Below, one piece after another: positions 1 through 11,989 of a stretch of 64,000 nucleotides of DNA (positions are counted from its first letter, which is position 1; every line of letters begins with the position of its first letter). The stretch comes from Nepenthes gracilis. Taxonomy: Eukaryota; Streptophyta; Magnoliopsida; Caryophyllales; Nepenthaceae. Where the stretch lies: assembly GCA_033239525.1 (NCBI GenBank), contig BSYO01000028.1:14439597-14503596 (forward strand), read 5' to 3'. Made by a program: the position numbers and the translations under genes. Below the pieces are notes generated by a model. That model searched no databases. It had not been told where the DNA came from and worked only from the letters and a program-made list of their open reading frames with translations.

Positions 1-345
1 TAGCTTTGCCATCCAATCTGTACGCAGCAAACCTCATATTGTCCTCCTCGGGGCAATCGATAACCTTGAATCCTCTTTCCACCATCTTCAACCAATTCTC
101 AGCTTTAATGGGGTTGAGCTCACCTAAAAACTCTGGAATATGCTCAGCCTTGAAACTATCAAAGGGGGTCCTGTCCTAGCCCTACTCGGCCATCCGCCTC
201 AAAATAGTCATATCTTGATCCTACCCCTGGATCATTCTATCCATCACATCGCTTATGCGATCCATCATAGCAACATAGTCACCTTCATGACTCGAGACTG
301 ATCTCCTGCCCCTAATATCCTCTCGATTGATCTTTTGCTTCAAGT
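1..345 (-). pseudogene. Ty3/gypsy gag fragment, cut by window edge
   Basis: Read on the minus strand, about bases 170 to 1 encode an open stretch with the retrotransposon Gag core: EFLGELNPIKAENWLKMVE, then a conserved aromatic and CPEED, then RFAAYRLDGKA. This is the Retrotrans_gag pattern (structural capsid protein of Ty3/gypsy virus-like particles). Upstream, bases about 180-345 give a weaker N-terminal part (DYVAMMDRISDVMDRM) broken by stops. It resembles the gag at 17.7-18.6 kb in layout (RMTNVMEAMG, then EFLGEPDSVKVDTW). The gene runs off the left edge, so zinc knuckle and pol lie outside. Its LTR (A1) sits to the right, as expected for a minus-strand element. Family assignment is sure; the exact start is not. 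Confidence 0.8.
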
Positions 346-497
346 ATCTTCTCAACTTAAGATTGACCTTCTGCTCCTAATCTCATCTTCCTAATTTAAG
401 AATGATTTCTGACTCCTAAAATCTCTATGGTTTGTCATGATATTCACCTATCATACAATAAATTCAATCAATAACCTTTTCAAAATCAACCCAAAAT

Positions 498-2985
498 TGT
501 GATGGATTGTATTTTCTGTCAAAAATGCTGACAGAATTTCATTTGAAATACGACCATCAAGCTTATATTAAAATTTGTACAATCTCCTGTATAAAATAAA
601 ATACATTCAAATAATCACTCATCTCGACAACATACAACAACTCCTCACAGGATCCAATTGGGACATATTATTCGTGGCTCCAACGTTTTGTATCTAAACA
701 CAACCTTGGCCAAAGAAAGATGCCACTAGATACTTATTATAAACCACCATAACCTGCGGAAGTATAATAAATCTAAGCATAGTGGAAACTAAATTATCTA
801 ATCATCAATTATATATACAATATACATTAAGATTCCCAAAATAAATATAAATATATACAATTTTCCCACAACATATATAAAACTACAAATGCAAAATCTT
901 TGATATGATATTTCAGATCCATAGACTAGTCCACTTCGAATCTCCACGCTATCCCACCGGGTATAATAGACTTGTACTAATTTGGAGATAAGGAGAAGTA
1001 AGGGTGAGCTAAAAACTCAACAAATATAACATAATTAAGACGATAAACAATATAAGCAAAATGAATCAAAAGAGGAATATACGAGCGTAATGAGGATATA
1101 TAAACATAAGACATGATTGAATATGCTTTTAGAACATAATTAACTTTTCACATTTTATCCATCTACTCTTTGGGATGTAAATTATGTATAATGACTTATA
1201 TTTACGGATCAGGGCCAACAAACCTTACTAACTAAGGGTGCGGGAGAATGAGGAGAGGGTTATGTCATCCACATGACCAAAGGGCACAAGCTCCTATTAT
1301 CGATCTAGAGGCAGGCCATCTACATATCATGCCTGTAAATGGGCCATATACATATGCCCCCATGTCCGTTGGGGTCTAGAGGTGGTCCTCATCTTTTCAC
1401 AGTAATATCCTAATACTTGCCAAGAGTATCACCCATTACAATATATGGCCCGGACGATCCTTAAGTTTCCATTGTCATGCCAATAACATGCATAAGGATA
1501 TTACCCTCCGTAACATAAATTTGTGATCCTAATTTCATAATTTCTTATTCTTTAAGGGAAGGTCTATCATACTTCTTTCACAATATCTACATTTGGGAGA
1601 ACAAATTAATCATATAATTAATTGTAAAATTTTTCTCCAAATACTCGCATGATTTTTATCTTTCTTTCGGATTTAGTTTTCTTATAACTTAATTTGTATA
1701 TACGAATATCATAAATATAGGCAAGAATAGAAATTCTTGCCATCGAGAGACAGTTATAATTTTAGAGGCTTTTGGACAATATTTCCTTTATAATTGGCTA
1801 ATGAACATATTTTTCGGAATAAACATATACAAATATATGCAACTTAATTAATAATTGAATTATATGAAATCATGCAAAATTACTTAAAAGCCTTGGGTGA
1901 ATAGTAATTTCGCTCGTGAACAGTACCCAGTTGTGCATATTGGATGATTCTCAAAAATTCAAGCATCCAATAGGTAAATTATCAAATTCAAGATATGAGT
2001 AATTATAATCTCAAGCCAATTTATGCATAAAATTTGAAAATAAATGCTTAACAAGGTCCGGGTGCATCCTAGGATTCCGACGAACAAAAATACACATAAA
2101 ACTACCAAATCGGATATTAAATCGATAAATTAACATATGTGAGATATGGGTAATGATATTCTAGACCCAATTTATGCAAAAGTCTCAAATATCGGAGGCC
2201 GAAACCACTACGGCGTGGGGTCAGGGTTTTAGTGTGAAACTGGTCAATTTCTACAAATTTGGATATGAAATTCATATATATATATATATATATAATCAAA
2301 CCATGGGTATCAAAAATACATGTATGGGTCCGGTATCGGGATAATTATATCCGAAGGGGATTGAACGAAAATAAAAATTAACAGAAGAGAAGGATATGAA
2401 TGCACTTATCTTGACCCGATCTACGATTTCTCTAACTAGCTCGAGACCAAAATCGAACCTGATAGCCTTCATTTGCTCCTTTCTTTCTCTTCTCCCACCT
2501 CTCTCTCTACATGAACCCTTTGCTTCCTATTTGCCCCAAATTCCGTCCACAACGGATAAAAGAACCCAGATGCAACCTTTACATGGACCCACACTCGAGC
2601 ACTGTCTGTAGAGCGCAGCAGGTGTGACAGTACTAGATTCGGTGCCTGCTGTAGGCGCTCGAGTGCCCGAGATACTGGCCTGCTAGGCTATGTGCCCAGC
2701 AGTTCACCTGGCACCGTCGCCCGATTTCGACACTGAAATATGTCTTTTCCACATACCTCGAACCTAATTGTGATTATATTAATTTAATACCCTGAGATTA
2801 CAATCATTTAGAATCCAAATCATATTTACGGATTAATATTTCGAGATTATAATGCCGATTCTTAATTCTGCCAATTCCGGGTCTTTGGCCTTTTGATCCA
2901 CTTTCTCCCATGCCCTTAAATCTCGATCCACTTATATTAACTTAATTATTCATATTTACTACGTTTCGAAAATCAATACTTTACA
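498..2985 (-). repeat. LTR A1, long gypsy-type LTR
   Basis: This sequence between the gag and base 2985 shares blocks, in reverse complement, with the plus-strand LTRs A2 and A4: the stretch that reads 'ttagctcaccctta' on the minus strand, the 'gatgccactaga' block, and the terminal TGTAAAGTATTGATTTT (RC, ending at 2985), which matches the start of A2. Ends TG...CA are placed by this comparison. The 5' boundary is good; the boundary near 498 is approximate, because no clear primer-binding site is seen next to it. It holds no coding sequence. A (TA)n tract lies at about 2273-2292, and GC-rich U3 sequence with CTCGAG motifs lies at about 2590-2720. Confidence 0.7.
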
Positions 2986-3038
2986 AAAGCCAACCCAAGA
3001 CACTTCCCATTACCATTGTCTCTAATATCATTTTGTTA
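2986..3038. other. short spacer between LTRs A1 and D
   Basis: These 53 bp separate the outer end of A1 from the end of LTR D. Nothing recognisable was seen. Confidence 0.4.
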
Positions 3039-3652
3039 TGTCTCGAAATTTAATAGGTTTAATTAATTATTATTTATAAAATTAAAATTATAATAAATTT
3101 AATAATAAATATTAAGTTTCAAAATTTTAAATGTGACTAACCAAATATACAGAACTTGATAATTCAAAACCCACATAAGACTTCATCGAGCAATCATCCA
3201 AATAATATAAATATGACCGACTCTATAAATGTCATTAGGAGAATAACCAAATATTATAACAACTCATCCAGATAATGAGATAAAACCATAAGTCCTCAGT
3301 ACATGATCCAAAAGCCTATATTTAGCCAAATCTAATAACCGAATACATCCCATAACAATCCAAACTAGGGAATCGAAATACAGACGACACTATCTATATC
3401 TAAACAGGCATAATACTCACTAGAATATATAGTATCACATCGAATCTCACCCAAATCCTACAGTAGATCCAAGCGCTCTACTCTGAAGGGATAAAATAAA
3501 AAATATGAGTATAAAACTCAATAAATATGTTATATACATGTATAAATCACTACATATAGATCAGAGGTAGGATAAAACCACATAAAATCATATAAACAAA
3601 TTGCAAGTTTTGTAAATCAACTGAAAGTCTAAGGATATTCTCGCACTCCACC

Positions 3653-6023
3653 TATAATGTATTGATTTTTGAATATCATAATTGTGGGTAATTAAGGTAA
3701 TTTAATCAAAATTGGGTTTAATTTATGTGAAAAAAATTAAGCTTTAGTTGCAGTAGGAGGCAACGGAGGGGGATGCATGCACTCGTTGTAGGGGACTTGT
3801 GCCTGTTGGGCGCTTAAGCGCCGTGGCAAGTGCTGGATCTAGGGTGCCAGTGCCAACCCGCGATTCAAAACCCGCGAGGGTTTAATTTGGGCATTCTTTC
3901 GGCTTTCCCACGAAAAGGAGAGAGAGATGAGAGATCAAAGCTCTCAAGTTCAAATCCGGTTTGGAACTAGTTGGAAAAGTAATAGATCAGATTGAAACAA
4001 GTGCACACATACCCTCCTCTTTCATTTCTTTGCATTTTTGTTTTGTTTTCTTTGGGTATCCTAATTCCGATATCCGATTAAATTTATATTTTGTATTACC
4101 ATGACTTGAGTATACATATATGTGGATTTTATGTCCGATTTTCTATTTTTAATCGGTATTTCACACCGAAACCCTAACCCCGCGCCCAGATGCTTTCACC
4201 TATTGATTTTTGAAATTTTTACATAAATTTGCTTTAGAAAATTATTACCAATGTCTTGAATATGTTAATTTATTAATTGGGTGTCTGATTTGGTAGTTTG
4301 ATACGGTATTATGCTCACCAAAATCCTAACCCATACTCCTTTTGGGTTTTTTCCGTATTGTTTGTAATTTATATATGATTTGACTTTAGAAAATTATAAC
4401 CCTAGCTTTATGGATGCGGATACTCCATATATTTGGCATTTATGCATATATATTATATATATGTTAATTTTATGCATTCCGAAATATTATCGGACGTGAA
4501 TAATGATATTTAACCGCATGTACGTTAAATATGTTATCTTGTATATACTCCAAAAATTATATTGTATGCGTTTATAAAGGGATTTATCGTCCAAAAGTCT
4601 AAAGCCATGTTCGACTCACGGTGGTAAGAACTCATTTTTTTTTCATGTTTTATGATGATCATGCATATAACTTAAATCATGTGAAGACTTAAACCCATAA
4701 AAATTATACAAGTTATGAGAAGTATAAGAAGAAAATTTTAAGATATGTTATATTTAATGAACCGTTCTCTCGGAGTGAAAATAATATTTTAGGAATAAGA
4801 TGGAATTCTCTAAGAATAAATAATTAAGAATCTCGATCAAGGATTTATATTTCATATAGTAGTATCCATTGACATGTCTTAGAATATTACAGTGATAAAT
4901 TAAGAAATGCTCTTAAACCACGGGAGATGCTTTGGTGGTATATGTTATTTGGCTCTATATATTGGGTGAAAGGAATACCGTCTGCCATAGGACATTAAAG
5001 TTGAGATTCGTGGGTTGCATATCTATTATTTGGCCCTGCATATCAGGTAAAAGGTATACCGTCTGTCACAGGACATTAAATTGAGATTAGTGGGTAGCAT
5101 ATCTGTTATTTGGCCCTGTATATCGGGTGAAAGGTATACTGTCCGTCACGGGGTGCTAAAGTTGAGATTCGTGGGTAGCATATTTATTATTTGGCCCTAT
5201 TTATCGGATGAAAGGTATATCGTCCACTATGAGATATTAAAGTTGAGATTCGTGGGTAGCACTTTAATATGTGTAGGTACAAACACATTCCGTTCTTTGA
5301 CCGGCTACTCCGTTAGCTGGTAAGTCCTACTAGCCCTGGTCCGCAAAGTAAAGAAGTTTATACATATTTTGGAATCTAAAGAAAGAATAAATAAAATACG
5401 GAAGATAAATAAATTTTAAAAATGCATTTGTTCACGTTTCATGTTTATATATCTTTTTTATGCTCTTAGTCCTTTCATTTACTTTATTTTACGTATATTG
5501 TTTATTAACTTTGATTATTATGCTTTATTAAATATTTGACTCACTCTAACTACTTTTTCTTTCTTTAGATGAGTACAAGTTTATAGTCGATGAGGCAGGA
5601 TAGAGGATTAGAAGTCGGCTAGGTATGAAGACAATAAGGATGATCTTATAAACATAGATTTTATGATTTTGTTGCTCGTGGAGTACTTTTATATATTATT
5701 TGATGCTTTTGTGTATTAATATATGATGGTAGTGATGCTGATAATATACTCTAGTATAATTTTCGCTATAGTTGATTGATGTATGTGTTTTTGCAGGTTG
5801 TTATGATTGATTTGGGTACTTAGTGGCATCTTATTTGATCCAATGTCATACCCAGAGTTATGACATGGTGCCATGTGTTTGTTACGACTATTTTTGGATC
5901 CTGTGATGTGAAGTGTGGTTATATCTTGTCTGTACAAGGAATTTTGTATATGTTGTATTAATTTGGCGGTCATTTTACTGTGAAAACTTTACCGAATTCC
6001 GATTAAAAAGTTGGTCTGTCACA
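3653..6023 (+). mobile_element. solo LTR A2 with target duplication CCACC
   Basis: This gypsy-type LTR of 2,371 bp is flanked by identical 5-bp repeats CCACC (3648-3652 and 6024-6028). It ends in GTCTGTCACA. Its first bases read TATAATGTATTGATTTTTG; related LTRs begin TGTAA, so the terminal TG appears mutated to TA. No internal gene remains, as expected after LTR-LTR recombination. Removing it joins LTR D smoothly ('gcactccacc' to 'cgtatatcag'). Internal marks: a GC-rich U3 around 3770-3860, an 81-bp minisatellite at 4971-5270, and the 'gactcac...gatgagtacaag' block shared with other A-type LTRs at 5540-5590. Confidence 0.82.
4971..5270 (+). repeat. 81-bp minisatellite in LTR A2
   Basis: About four copies start at 4971, 5052, 5132 and 5213 (spacings 81, 80, 81), each beginning AGGTATAC/AGGAATAC and carrying 'gtgggtagcat' and 'tttggccct'. 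Because 81 is divisible by three, part of the array reads as an open 27-codon repeat. This is likely accidental. Confidence 0.85.
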
Positions 6024-6128
6024 CCACCCGTATATCAGATTCATCTCGTCCCATTGAGACGATCCTCACAACAATTTGCTACACGGAGCCAAACTTCACA
6101 TGCATAAATGACCGTTGTAGTTAGGCCA

Positions 6129-6480
6129 CAACTTCTCGGCCATCTGTTATCATTATTCATTGTATTTTGGGCTTGCAACTACTCAACCATCTTTTATTAT
6201 TATTCGCTATATTTTAGGCCTACAACTACTTGACCATTTTTTATCAATATCCATTACATTTAAGGCCTACACTTACTCGACTATCTTTTATCAATATTCG
6301 TTATATTTTAAGCCTATAGTTGCTTTGCCATCTTTTATCAATATTCGCTACATTTTAGACCTACAACTACTCGGCTATCTTTTATTATTATCTACTATAT
6401 TTTAGGCCTGCATCTACTTGGCCATCTTTTATCAATTTCAGCTATATTTTAGGCCTACAACTACTCAACTATATTTTGTA
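6129..6480 (+). repeat. 47-bp minisatellite in LTR D
   Basis: About seven and a half degenerate copies begin at 6129, 6176, 6223 and so on every 47 bp. Each has CAACTACTC, then CCATCTTTTAT and TATTTTAGGCCTA. The translated ORF through it is a by-product of the repeat. Confidence 0.85.
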
Positions 6481-6632
6481 GACCCACTTGGACTTTGAAC
6501 CACCGTGGTCCTACACACATATATTGACTTACCTGAGTCTTAGACCACCATGGTCCTATACGTATATATCAACCCACTAGGGTCTGGGCCACCATGGCCC
6601 CACATACATATATTGACCTACTAGGGCCTAGC
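6478..6632 (+). repeat. 44-45 bp minisatellite in LTR D
   Basis: Three copies have CCACC(A/G)TGGTCC at 6500, 6545 and 6589, each followed by 'atatattgac' or a variant. The array directly abuts the unrelated 47-bp array. Confidence 0.75.
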
Positions 6633-7155
6633 CAACGTGAACTATACAATACTCTCACATTTGCCCTTCATCACCTCAGCTCCATTGCCTACCTCTCTGC
6701 CAGTCGAAACCCCCTTCCTCTCATTGAAATTTCTAACCGACATAACCCAAGGCCACTTCTTCTTGGCCAAGCTCTTGTAAAATGACTTCTAGAAGCCAAA
6801 AAAATCTTCTAAAATCACAAAACCTCACAAAGTTTCTAAATCAACTGGTATATCATACATGTACGTTCAGAATGAACAAATATGCGATATAAAAATAAAA
6901 TGTATAATAATCAAATTTCCAAACAGTGGTCTAAATACATTGGATGCTAAATCAAACCAAAGATATGGTTAGGAGATACTTACATCGACTTTATACCGAA
7001 TAAATCGAAAGAAATGATATTTTGAGGTACCTGAACAGTACTTTTCTCTCTCATCTACATGCGTGCCCTCTCTCTCTGCACTGCTCGACCTTGTCCTCTG
7101 TTGTGTGCTTCCTCTTCTTCTCTCTTTTTTTCCCTGTACGCGCCGCTCTCCCCTA

Positions 7156-7189
7156 TTCTTCTTCTTCTTCTTCTTCTTCTTCTTCTTCT
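7156..7189 (+). repeat. (TTC)11 microsatellite in a pyrimidine tract
   Basis: An almost perfect TTC run sits within a strongly C/T-rich stretch (about 7040-7380) in the promoter-side half of minus-strand LTR D. ORFs of Ser, Phe or Leu repeats here are not genes. Confidence 0.9.
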
Positions 7190-7528
7190 CCTCCTTTCTC
7201 TCTCTCCTCTTTCCTCCTTTTTTTCCTTGCACTACTTCACCACACTACCTTTTCCCTTTCTCTCTCTCTATCTCTTTCTTTCTTTTCTCATTTTCTTTCT
7301 TTTTTTTCTTTTTCCACCCAGCTTCTACCATACACCTCTTTGTTTCCTTAATTTTCTTTTCTTTCTTCATTTTTTCTTTTATAATCCAAATTGGCACTTA
7401 GGCACCAGCCTAACTAATCTGAATATCCTTCAAATTTTTATATTATTTAATTAATTTTTATCAAATTTAAATTATCCAAAATAATAATTATATCCAAAAT
7501 AAATGAAATATGGATTCAGGATATTACA

Positions 7529-8585
7529 AAATCATATTGATTTTCCTCTTTTATACAATATTATGAACTAAGCCTTTTTCCTTTCGGGTGGCTACTTCAA
7601 AAATCCCTTTTCATCTACCAATGAGCATCTAAATTTTGCAACCTATCGGAGAGGATTATCTAGTTTAATATCTCTTGGCTTTTGTGCATTGATATCTTTG
7701 TTGAATCTATATATCAACCTGTCAGAGCTAATCGACAAGATGTTAAATTTAAGATGGGGGTGAACCTTACTTCCCATCTTTTTTTGGTTATTAGATCACC
7801 CCTTTCCTCTCTTTTCTTAGGCTAAATGACATTTACCTTATAAGGACATACCTTATACCTCAGTGTATCGATGAAATAAAAAAAATTAATTTTCACATTT
7901 GTGTCATAGTTCTTAATATGTTCATTTTGTTGGTTTTGTATTTATTTGTATAAGATTGTAAGTTGCTGAGAATTCAAATTAATAAAACTATCTAGGAAAA
8001 AATTTATTCAGTCATTGGCTTCGATAAATTAGCATTCTAGTTTGGTAGGGATTAATCGATTCAACATTCTGGATACCTTGTCTTTTAGCAATTTGAACCC
8101 TTGATAGTTCGATATTCTTACTGGTCGATTATCTAACACTTTGTCTTTATGACAAAACTGCATATTTAACCTAGTAATTGGGCTTCAGGTTGCTAAGATT
8201 AACTAATTCTTTCTATATGATGAATCAAACTTAGGGAGTATAATTTCTTTAACTTGCTTCATAACATCAAGGCTATCATTATTTTTGCAATGGAAGTGAC
8301 TCATTAGCATCGCTATTAATGTGATAACAATTGGCTTGGGAATTATACCATTTTTGAATCATTTCAATATGCAGAGTTTTGGGCATGTAAGAAGGTAGGA
8401 AGACATGTCATCGTTTAGGCAACACCTCATTTGGGTCAATTGTTTCTTATCAAAATGTATAAAATCCAACTTTAATTACCCTTTCAAATTCCAAAGCCTT
8501 TTATTCTTCTCTATAAACTCTAATAGTGCATTCTTCTTCTCTTTACCTCTAAGCATTTCTTCTAAATTTCTTTGATTGTCCATCC
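7529..8585. other. no gene seen; decayed AT-rich sequence
   Basis: Between the end of LTR D and the PF04195-like remnant, no reading frame or repeat match to the rest of the window was recognised. It may be the 5' leader of the element below. Confidence 0.4.
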
Positions 8586-8589
8586 TTCA

Positions 8590-9530
8590 ATATTTCATGG
8601 CTCTCAGAGGTGCCTTGAAAAACATCACCGACGTCATATAATATGTTGGGTAACTATGACCGGTACAATATTCTTTTGCTATGTCCTTTGAAGTTCTTTC
8701 GTTTTATGAAATAACTTGCTCTCCTAGGAATGACTTCATTACTATATATGAGTCTCATTTGAAGGATGGCTTCCAGATTCTCTTTGCAAAGAAATTTATA
8801 GAAATAATAAAAACTTTAGAAATTATAATTGTGTGTCTCTATTCTAATGCCATTAGATACATTATGGCATTTTGTGTGTCCTTCCATTGATGGGATCTTA
8901 GGCTAGATACCAAATAGTTACAATAGTCTTTCATTTTAATCAAGAAAGCAACCGGATCTCCCTCATACCTAAGAAAGAGTTTAAAATAAATGGTGAAAAT
9001 CTCAATTCAGTGAAGAATTGAAAAGACAAGTTCTTTTATGTCAAGTTCCTAATAATTGGATTTTGTCAAATAAATAGGATGAAATCAATATTACAATTTC
9101 TGGTCTTGTTTTTGAGACTGAGCTTGCAATGACTAGATCACAAGCTGATTTGATAGAAGAGAATGCAACTGTGTTGTGTAGGATTGGCAATTTTCTAACC
9201 CAAATTACTCTGGATGTGGTTAGCCAGTATATCCTACTTGGGGAAGTTGTTATGAATATGCCTTCCCATCCTTTTAAAAGGAGGAAAGGCGGCATCTTCA
9301 TAGATTCTCCACCCAGGGTTGTATTTGATCAACCTAATGTACAGTCATTAGTCTCTTATTCAAACAATGATAAGGTTTCAAAAGTTGAGGAGGCTTGGGC
9401 TAAGCCAACTAAGATGGAAGCCGAAGAATCTGCTCATTCTACAACTACAACCATTGTCCATTCTTTCACCAGTCCTTTAAAGGAGATGCTTACTTTGAAT
9501 TTTGTAGAAAGGATTCCATTATTTCTTTAA
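8590..9530 (+). pseudogene. PF04195-like 'putative gypsy type transposon' protein, broken
   Basis: A reading at 8681-8890 gives IYESHLKDGFQILFAKKFIE, then a segment ending YSNAIRYIMAFCVSF. This matches the plant 'putative gypsy type transposon' domain, in which an (Y)EA.L..GFRLPL motif is followed by PNAWR...GF. After a frame change comes SVKN(stop)KDKFFYVK near 9010-9040, the usual 'NWK.(K/R)FFYV' block. An open frame then runs from 9129 to 9530. The protein occurs in plant retroelement-derived loci and has no proven activity. At least one stop and several frame changes make this copy non-functional. An ATG at 8597 is a plausible ancestral start. Confidence 0.6.
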
Positions 9531-10965
9531 GGGAGGAGCATATTCTCTACATTATTCCTCACATGAGAATAAGCCAATTGATGCTCCTATTATTACAGAG
9601 TATGAGATTCTTGTTATTTTTTACTCTCCTATATTTTTTGAGCCATTAGCTTGTTCTTCTGCATCTCCTGCCGCTTCTTCTGGACCAAAAAATAATGTGG
9701 GTATTGTTAGAATATGATATTTATTTGTTGCTATCCTCTCTAACTTCTATGGGTTTTGAGGTTTAGTAAGAAGCCTTAGGTTTTGAAATTTTCCTACACC
9801 ATAGACCTCTACCATTTCTTTGTTTGAGATAGTCATCTACTTATATCCGGACTCAACTGTATTACCATTAAGTTTTGCACTTAAAGGAGGTTGTCCAGCC
9901 TAAGAGGTATCCTATAAACCTTTAATTTTGAACTATTCATTTGTCTTCAAATATCTGACTCATAACTTCTTTCTTTTACAATCTATAAACCTGGTGCGTC
10001 AAATCAGAGATAGGTTCTTCAGTCAAGTTATTAAAATTGGTCACTAGTCTAGGTCTTATAATGATCCTTCTATAATTTGAGGTTTAGAGTTTAGGGTTTT
10101 GGTTGTAGAAGCTAGGGTGTTGTTCATTTAGTATCAAATTACTTGTCTTAAAAAAGAGTTGGTCAAATGGATGAGTAGGTTCCCCGATTATGCTGACCAA
10201 GTTTTCATTGTTAGGGATTGTGCTAGCTCATTCAAAGATGGAGCTCTTAATGCTGAAGGACACATAGGGATGGTTGCTAGGGTAGTGGATAGACTAAGAG
10301 CTTAATACTTAAGGCTTTAGGAGCTATTAAAGAGTATTTGACCTAAAGAAATTAGATCTCCACTTGATTCCTGATTCAAAGATGGAATCAATCTTTACAA
10401 GAGGATCATCTTCTTGCTAGCCCTTGACTTTCTTATTGGATGCTTGGATGTTAGGAATTCTGGTGCTTTTGCACCTTCTAATATCCTAAATTTTGAGGAA
10501 CAAGGGAGCACTTTAGCTTTGAGGCCTTTTTCGACCATCAACCATAGGATTGTTAAGTAGTTTTTTATCTTTGAATTTCATAACCCCATGTTGTACTTGT
10601 GAATAAGGATGATATAGTTTATCTTTCAATATATATATTTAGAATTTTATCCTCGATTATCTATTGCTCATTAACCAATTTTATTTGGGCAATTTAGCCC
10701 CCAAACATAAGCATACAAGTTTTTTACCATTAGATAGTCGGTATGCTTGCTAGCTAAATCTTCTTATTATCTTGACTAGTTGGCAACTATAAGACGGTTA
10801 AGTTGATTGCTAGCTAGGCCTTGCATTTAAACTTATACGTTGATAGCATCCGTGAGGTTTAATAAGTTAAATGACTATTAATTGAGTCTCGATAGACTTT
10901 ATTTAGACTATCTTTTGACCTTTCAAAAAGGAATATTGAAGCTACACCTTAGTCATTCTCTTCCA
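9531..10965 (+). pseudogene. possible C-terminal remnant of the same element; otherwise unknown
   Basis: A readable piece at about 10150-10305 encodes ELVKWMSRFPDYADQVFIV and then FKDGALNAEGHIGMVARVVD, which looks like real, hydrophilic, helix-rich protein. No family was recognised, but its position fits the C-terminal half of the PF04195-like protein upstream. The rest, up to the SIRE LTR at 10966, is AT-rich with stops in all frames and shows no matched repeat. It could instead be an independent decayed ORF. Confidence 0.35.
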
Positions 10966-11954
10966 TTTTTGTATTAGTATATTCCGTAACCATATTTGAC
11001 CGTGTGTCGATATTAGGTTATATTCATTGAAGTGCTGCATCAACGTATTTCTGTGGCTGTTTGTTCCTAGTGTCCTACGCTTGCTATTCACCTGATTTGC
11101 ACTCTAACCCAGTTTCCAGTAGCATCATGCCTGCCGTGCGCTCACCATTCGCTCAAGCCCAAATTGCAGTAGCCTCATGCATGTCGAGAGCTCGCCGTGC
11201 GCACGAGCCTCAAAACTAGTAGCCCTACTCCCAAAGCTCGCCTCCTTCTTGCTCAATCGCCCATGCGACAGCGGTCGTTTTTTTAAACTCTTTCTCGAGC
11301 TTCTCTATATAATTCTTCATTCTTTTTGTTACCCTACTTCTTGCTTATACATTTTGGAGCCCCCCTTTAAGAGAAAATAATATTCTACTACTTTAATCTT
11401 ACTCAAGTTGAGAAAACCTCAATTATATTATTGTGTTCTTATATTACAGTTTTCTCACCACTTTCACTTTACCATTACAACTCTACCTTCCCATCTTCTT
11501 TCGTTGGTGACATTGTGAAGGGGTTTCGGTGGTGATTGGTTCTTCAAGCGGTTCGTGAGGAAAGATTGATGTGAAGATCGAAAGATGTCCGATTTCGTTA
11601 CCATGGGCAAATCTAAGGAGTTCATTGGTAGAGATCATATGATAGGAGTAAATCAGTTAGGTTAGCGTATCATTACCACCCAATTTGTAAGTTAATTTTC
11701 ATAATGTATATCTTCATTGACTATTAAAACTTGTAGGGTTTTACTCGATAGTCGTGGTTATTGAGGTTTTTCTTCGTCACTAAAAATTACGTCTTTATAT
11801 TATTATTTATTACTTCATACTTTATACTTGTTGTTTGATTCATTTAGATTTAAATATTCTTTACGCGTATTGAATATTTATTTTTGTATTGTTTTCATAA
11901 TTTATTAAGGGGTCGAAACTTTTGTGTAATTCGGGATGAAAAGTTTTCTTAAAT
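10966..11954 (+). repeat. SIRE-type copia LTR, 5' copy (left end truncated)
   Basis: Bases 10966-11275 match 38999-39300, the 3' LTR of the SIRE element downstream, from 'tttttgtattagtat' through 'gctcgcctccttcttgct'. It lacks the TGTTAAGACC start, so it is cut at the left. It carries the 50-bp module three times (11101, 11151, 11201) and a TATATAA box at about 11306. A primer-binding site and SIRE gag follow, so this is a 5' LTR. Confidence 0.75.
11305..11313 (+). promoter_or_regulatory. TATA box of SIRE LTR
   Basis: CTATATAAT lies about 85 bp downstream of the last 50-bp module. This is inferred from position in the LTR. Confidence 0.45.
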
Positions 11955-11965
11955 TGGTATCAAAG
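11955..11965 (+). promoter_or_regulatory. primer-binding site (initiator Met tRNA type)
   Basis: TGGTATCAAAG differs at one base from the plant copia/gypsy consensus TGGTATCAGAG. It lies between the LTR and gag, so it fixes plus orientation. Confidence 0.7.
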
Positions 11966-11989
11966 ACTTACCACAATTCACGACCCCGA

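Larger units (their letters stand above)
3039..7528 (-). repeat. LTR D, minus strand, split by solo LTR A2
   Basis: The left end (from 3039, TGTCTCG) aligns with the left end of the right LTR of element C at 34.13 kb, including a shared 'gtgactaacca/gtgacaaacca' block. The right end at 7528 reads TGTAATATCCTGAAT in reverse complement, a typical gypsy LTR start. Without A2 and one target-site copy, the LTR is about 2.1 kb. The two flanks (TGTTA and AAATC) do not form a target duplication, so it is probably not a clean solo LTR. It contains the two minisatellites at 6.1-6.6 kb and a pyrimidine-rich promoter-side tract at 7.04-7.38 kb. Confidence 0.65.

Noticed and set aside
6129..6632. Regular repeats resembling a CRISPR array
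   Set aside because: Units are directly contiguous with no distinct spacers, lie in an LTR, and the DNA is plant nuclear.
7022..7454. Ser-, Phe- and Leu-rich ORFs in three frames
   Set aside because: They come from the (TTC)n and pyrimidine tract of LTR D; all three frames are open for compositional reasons.
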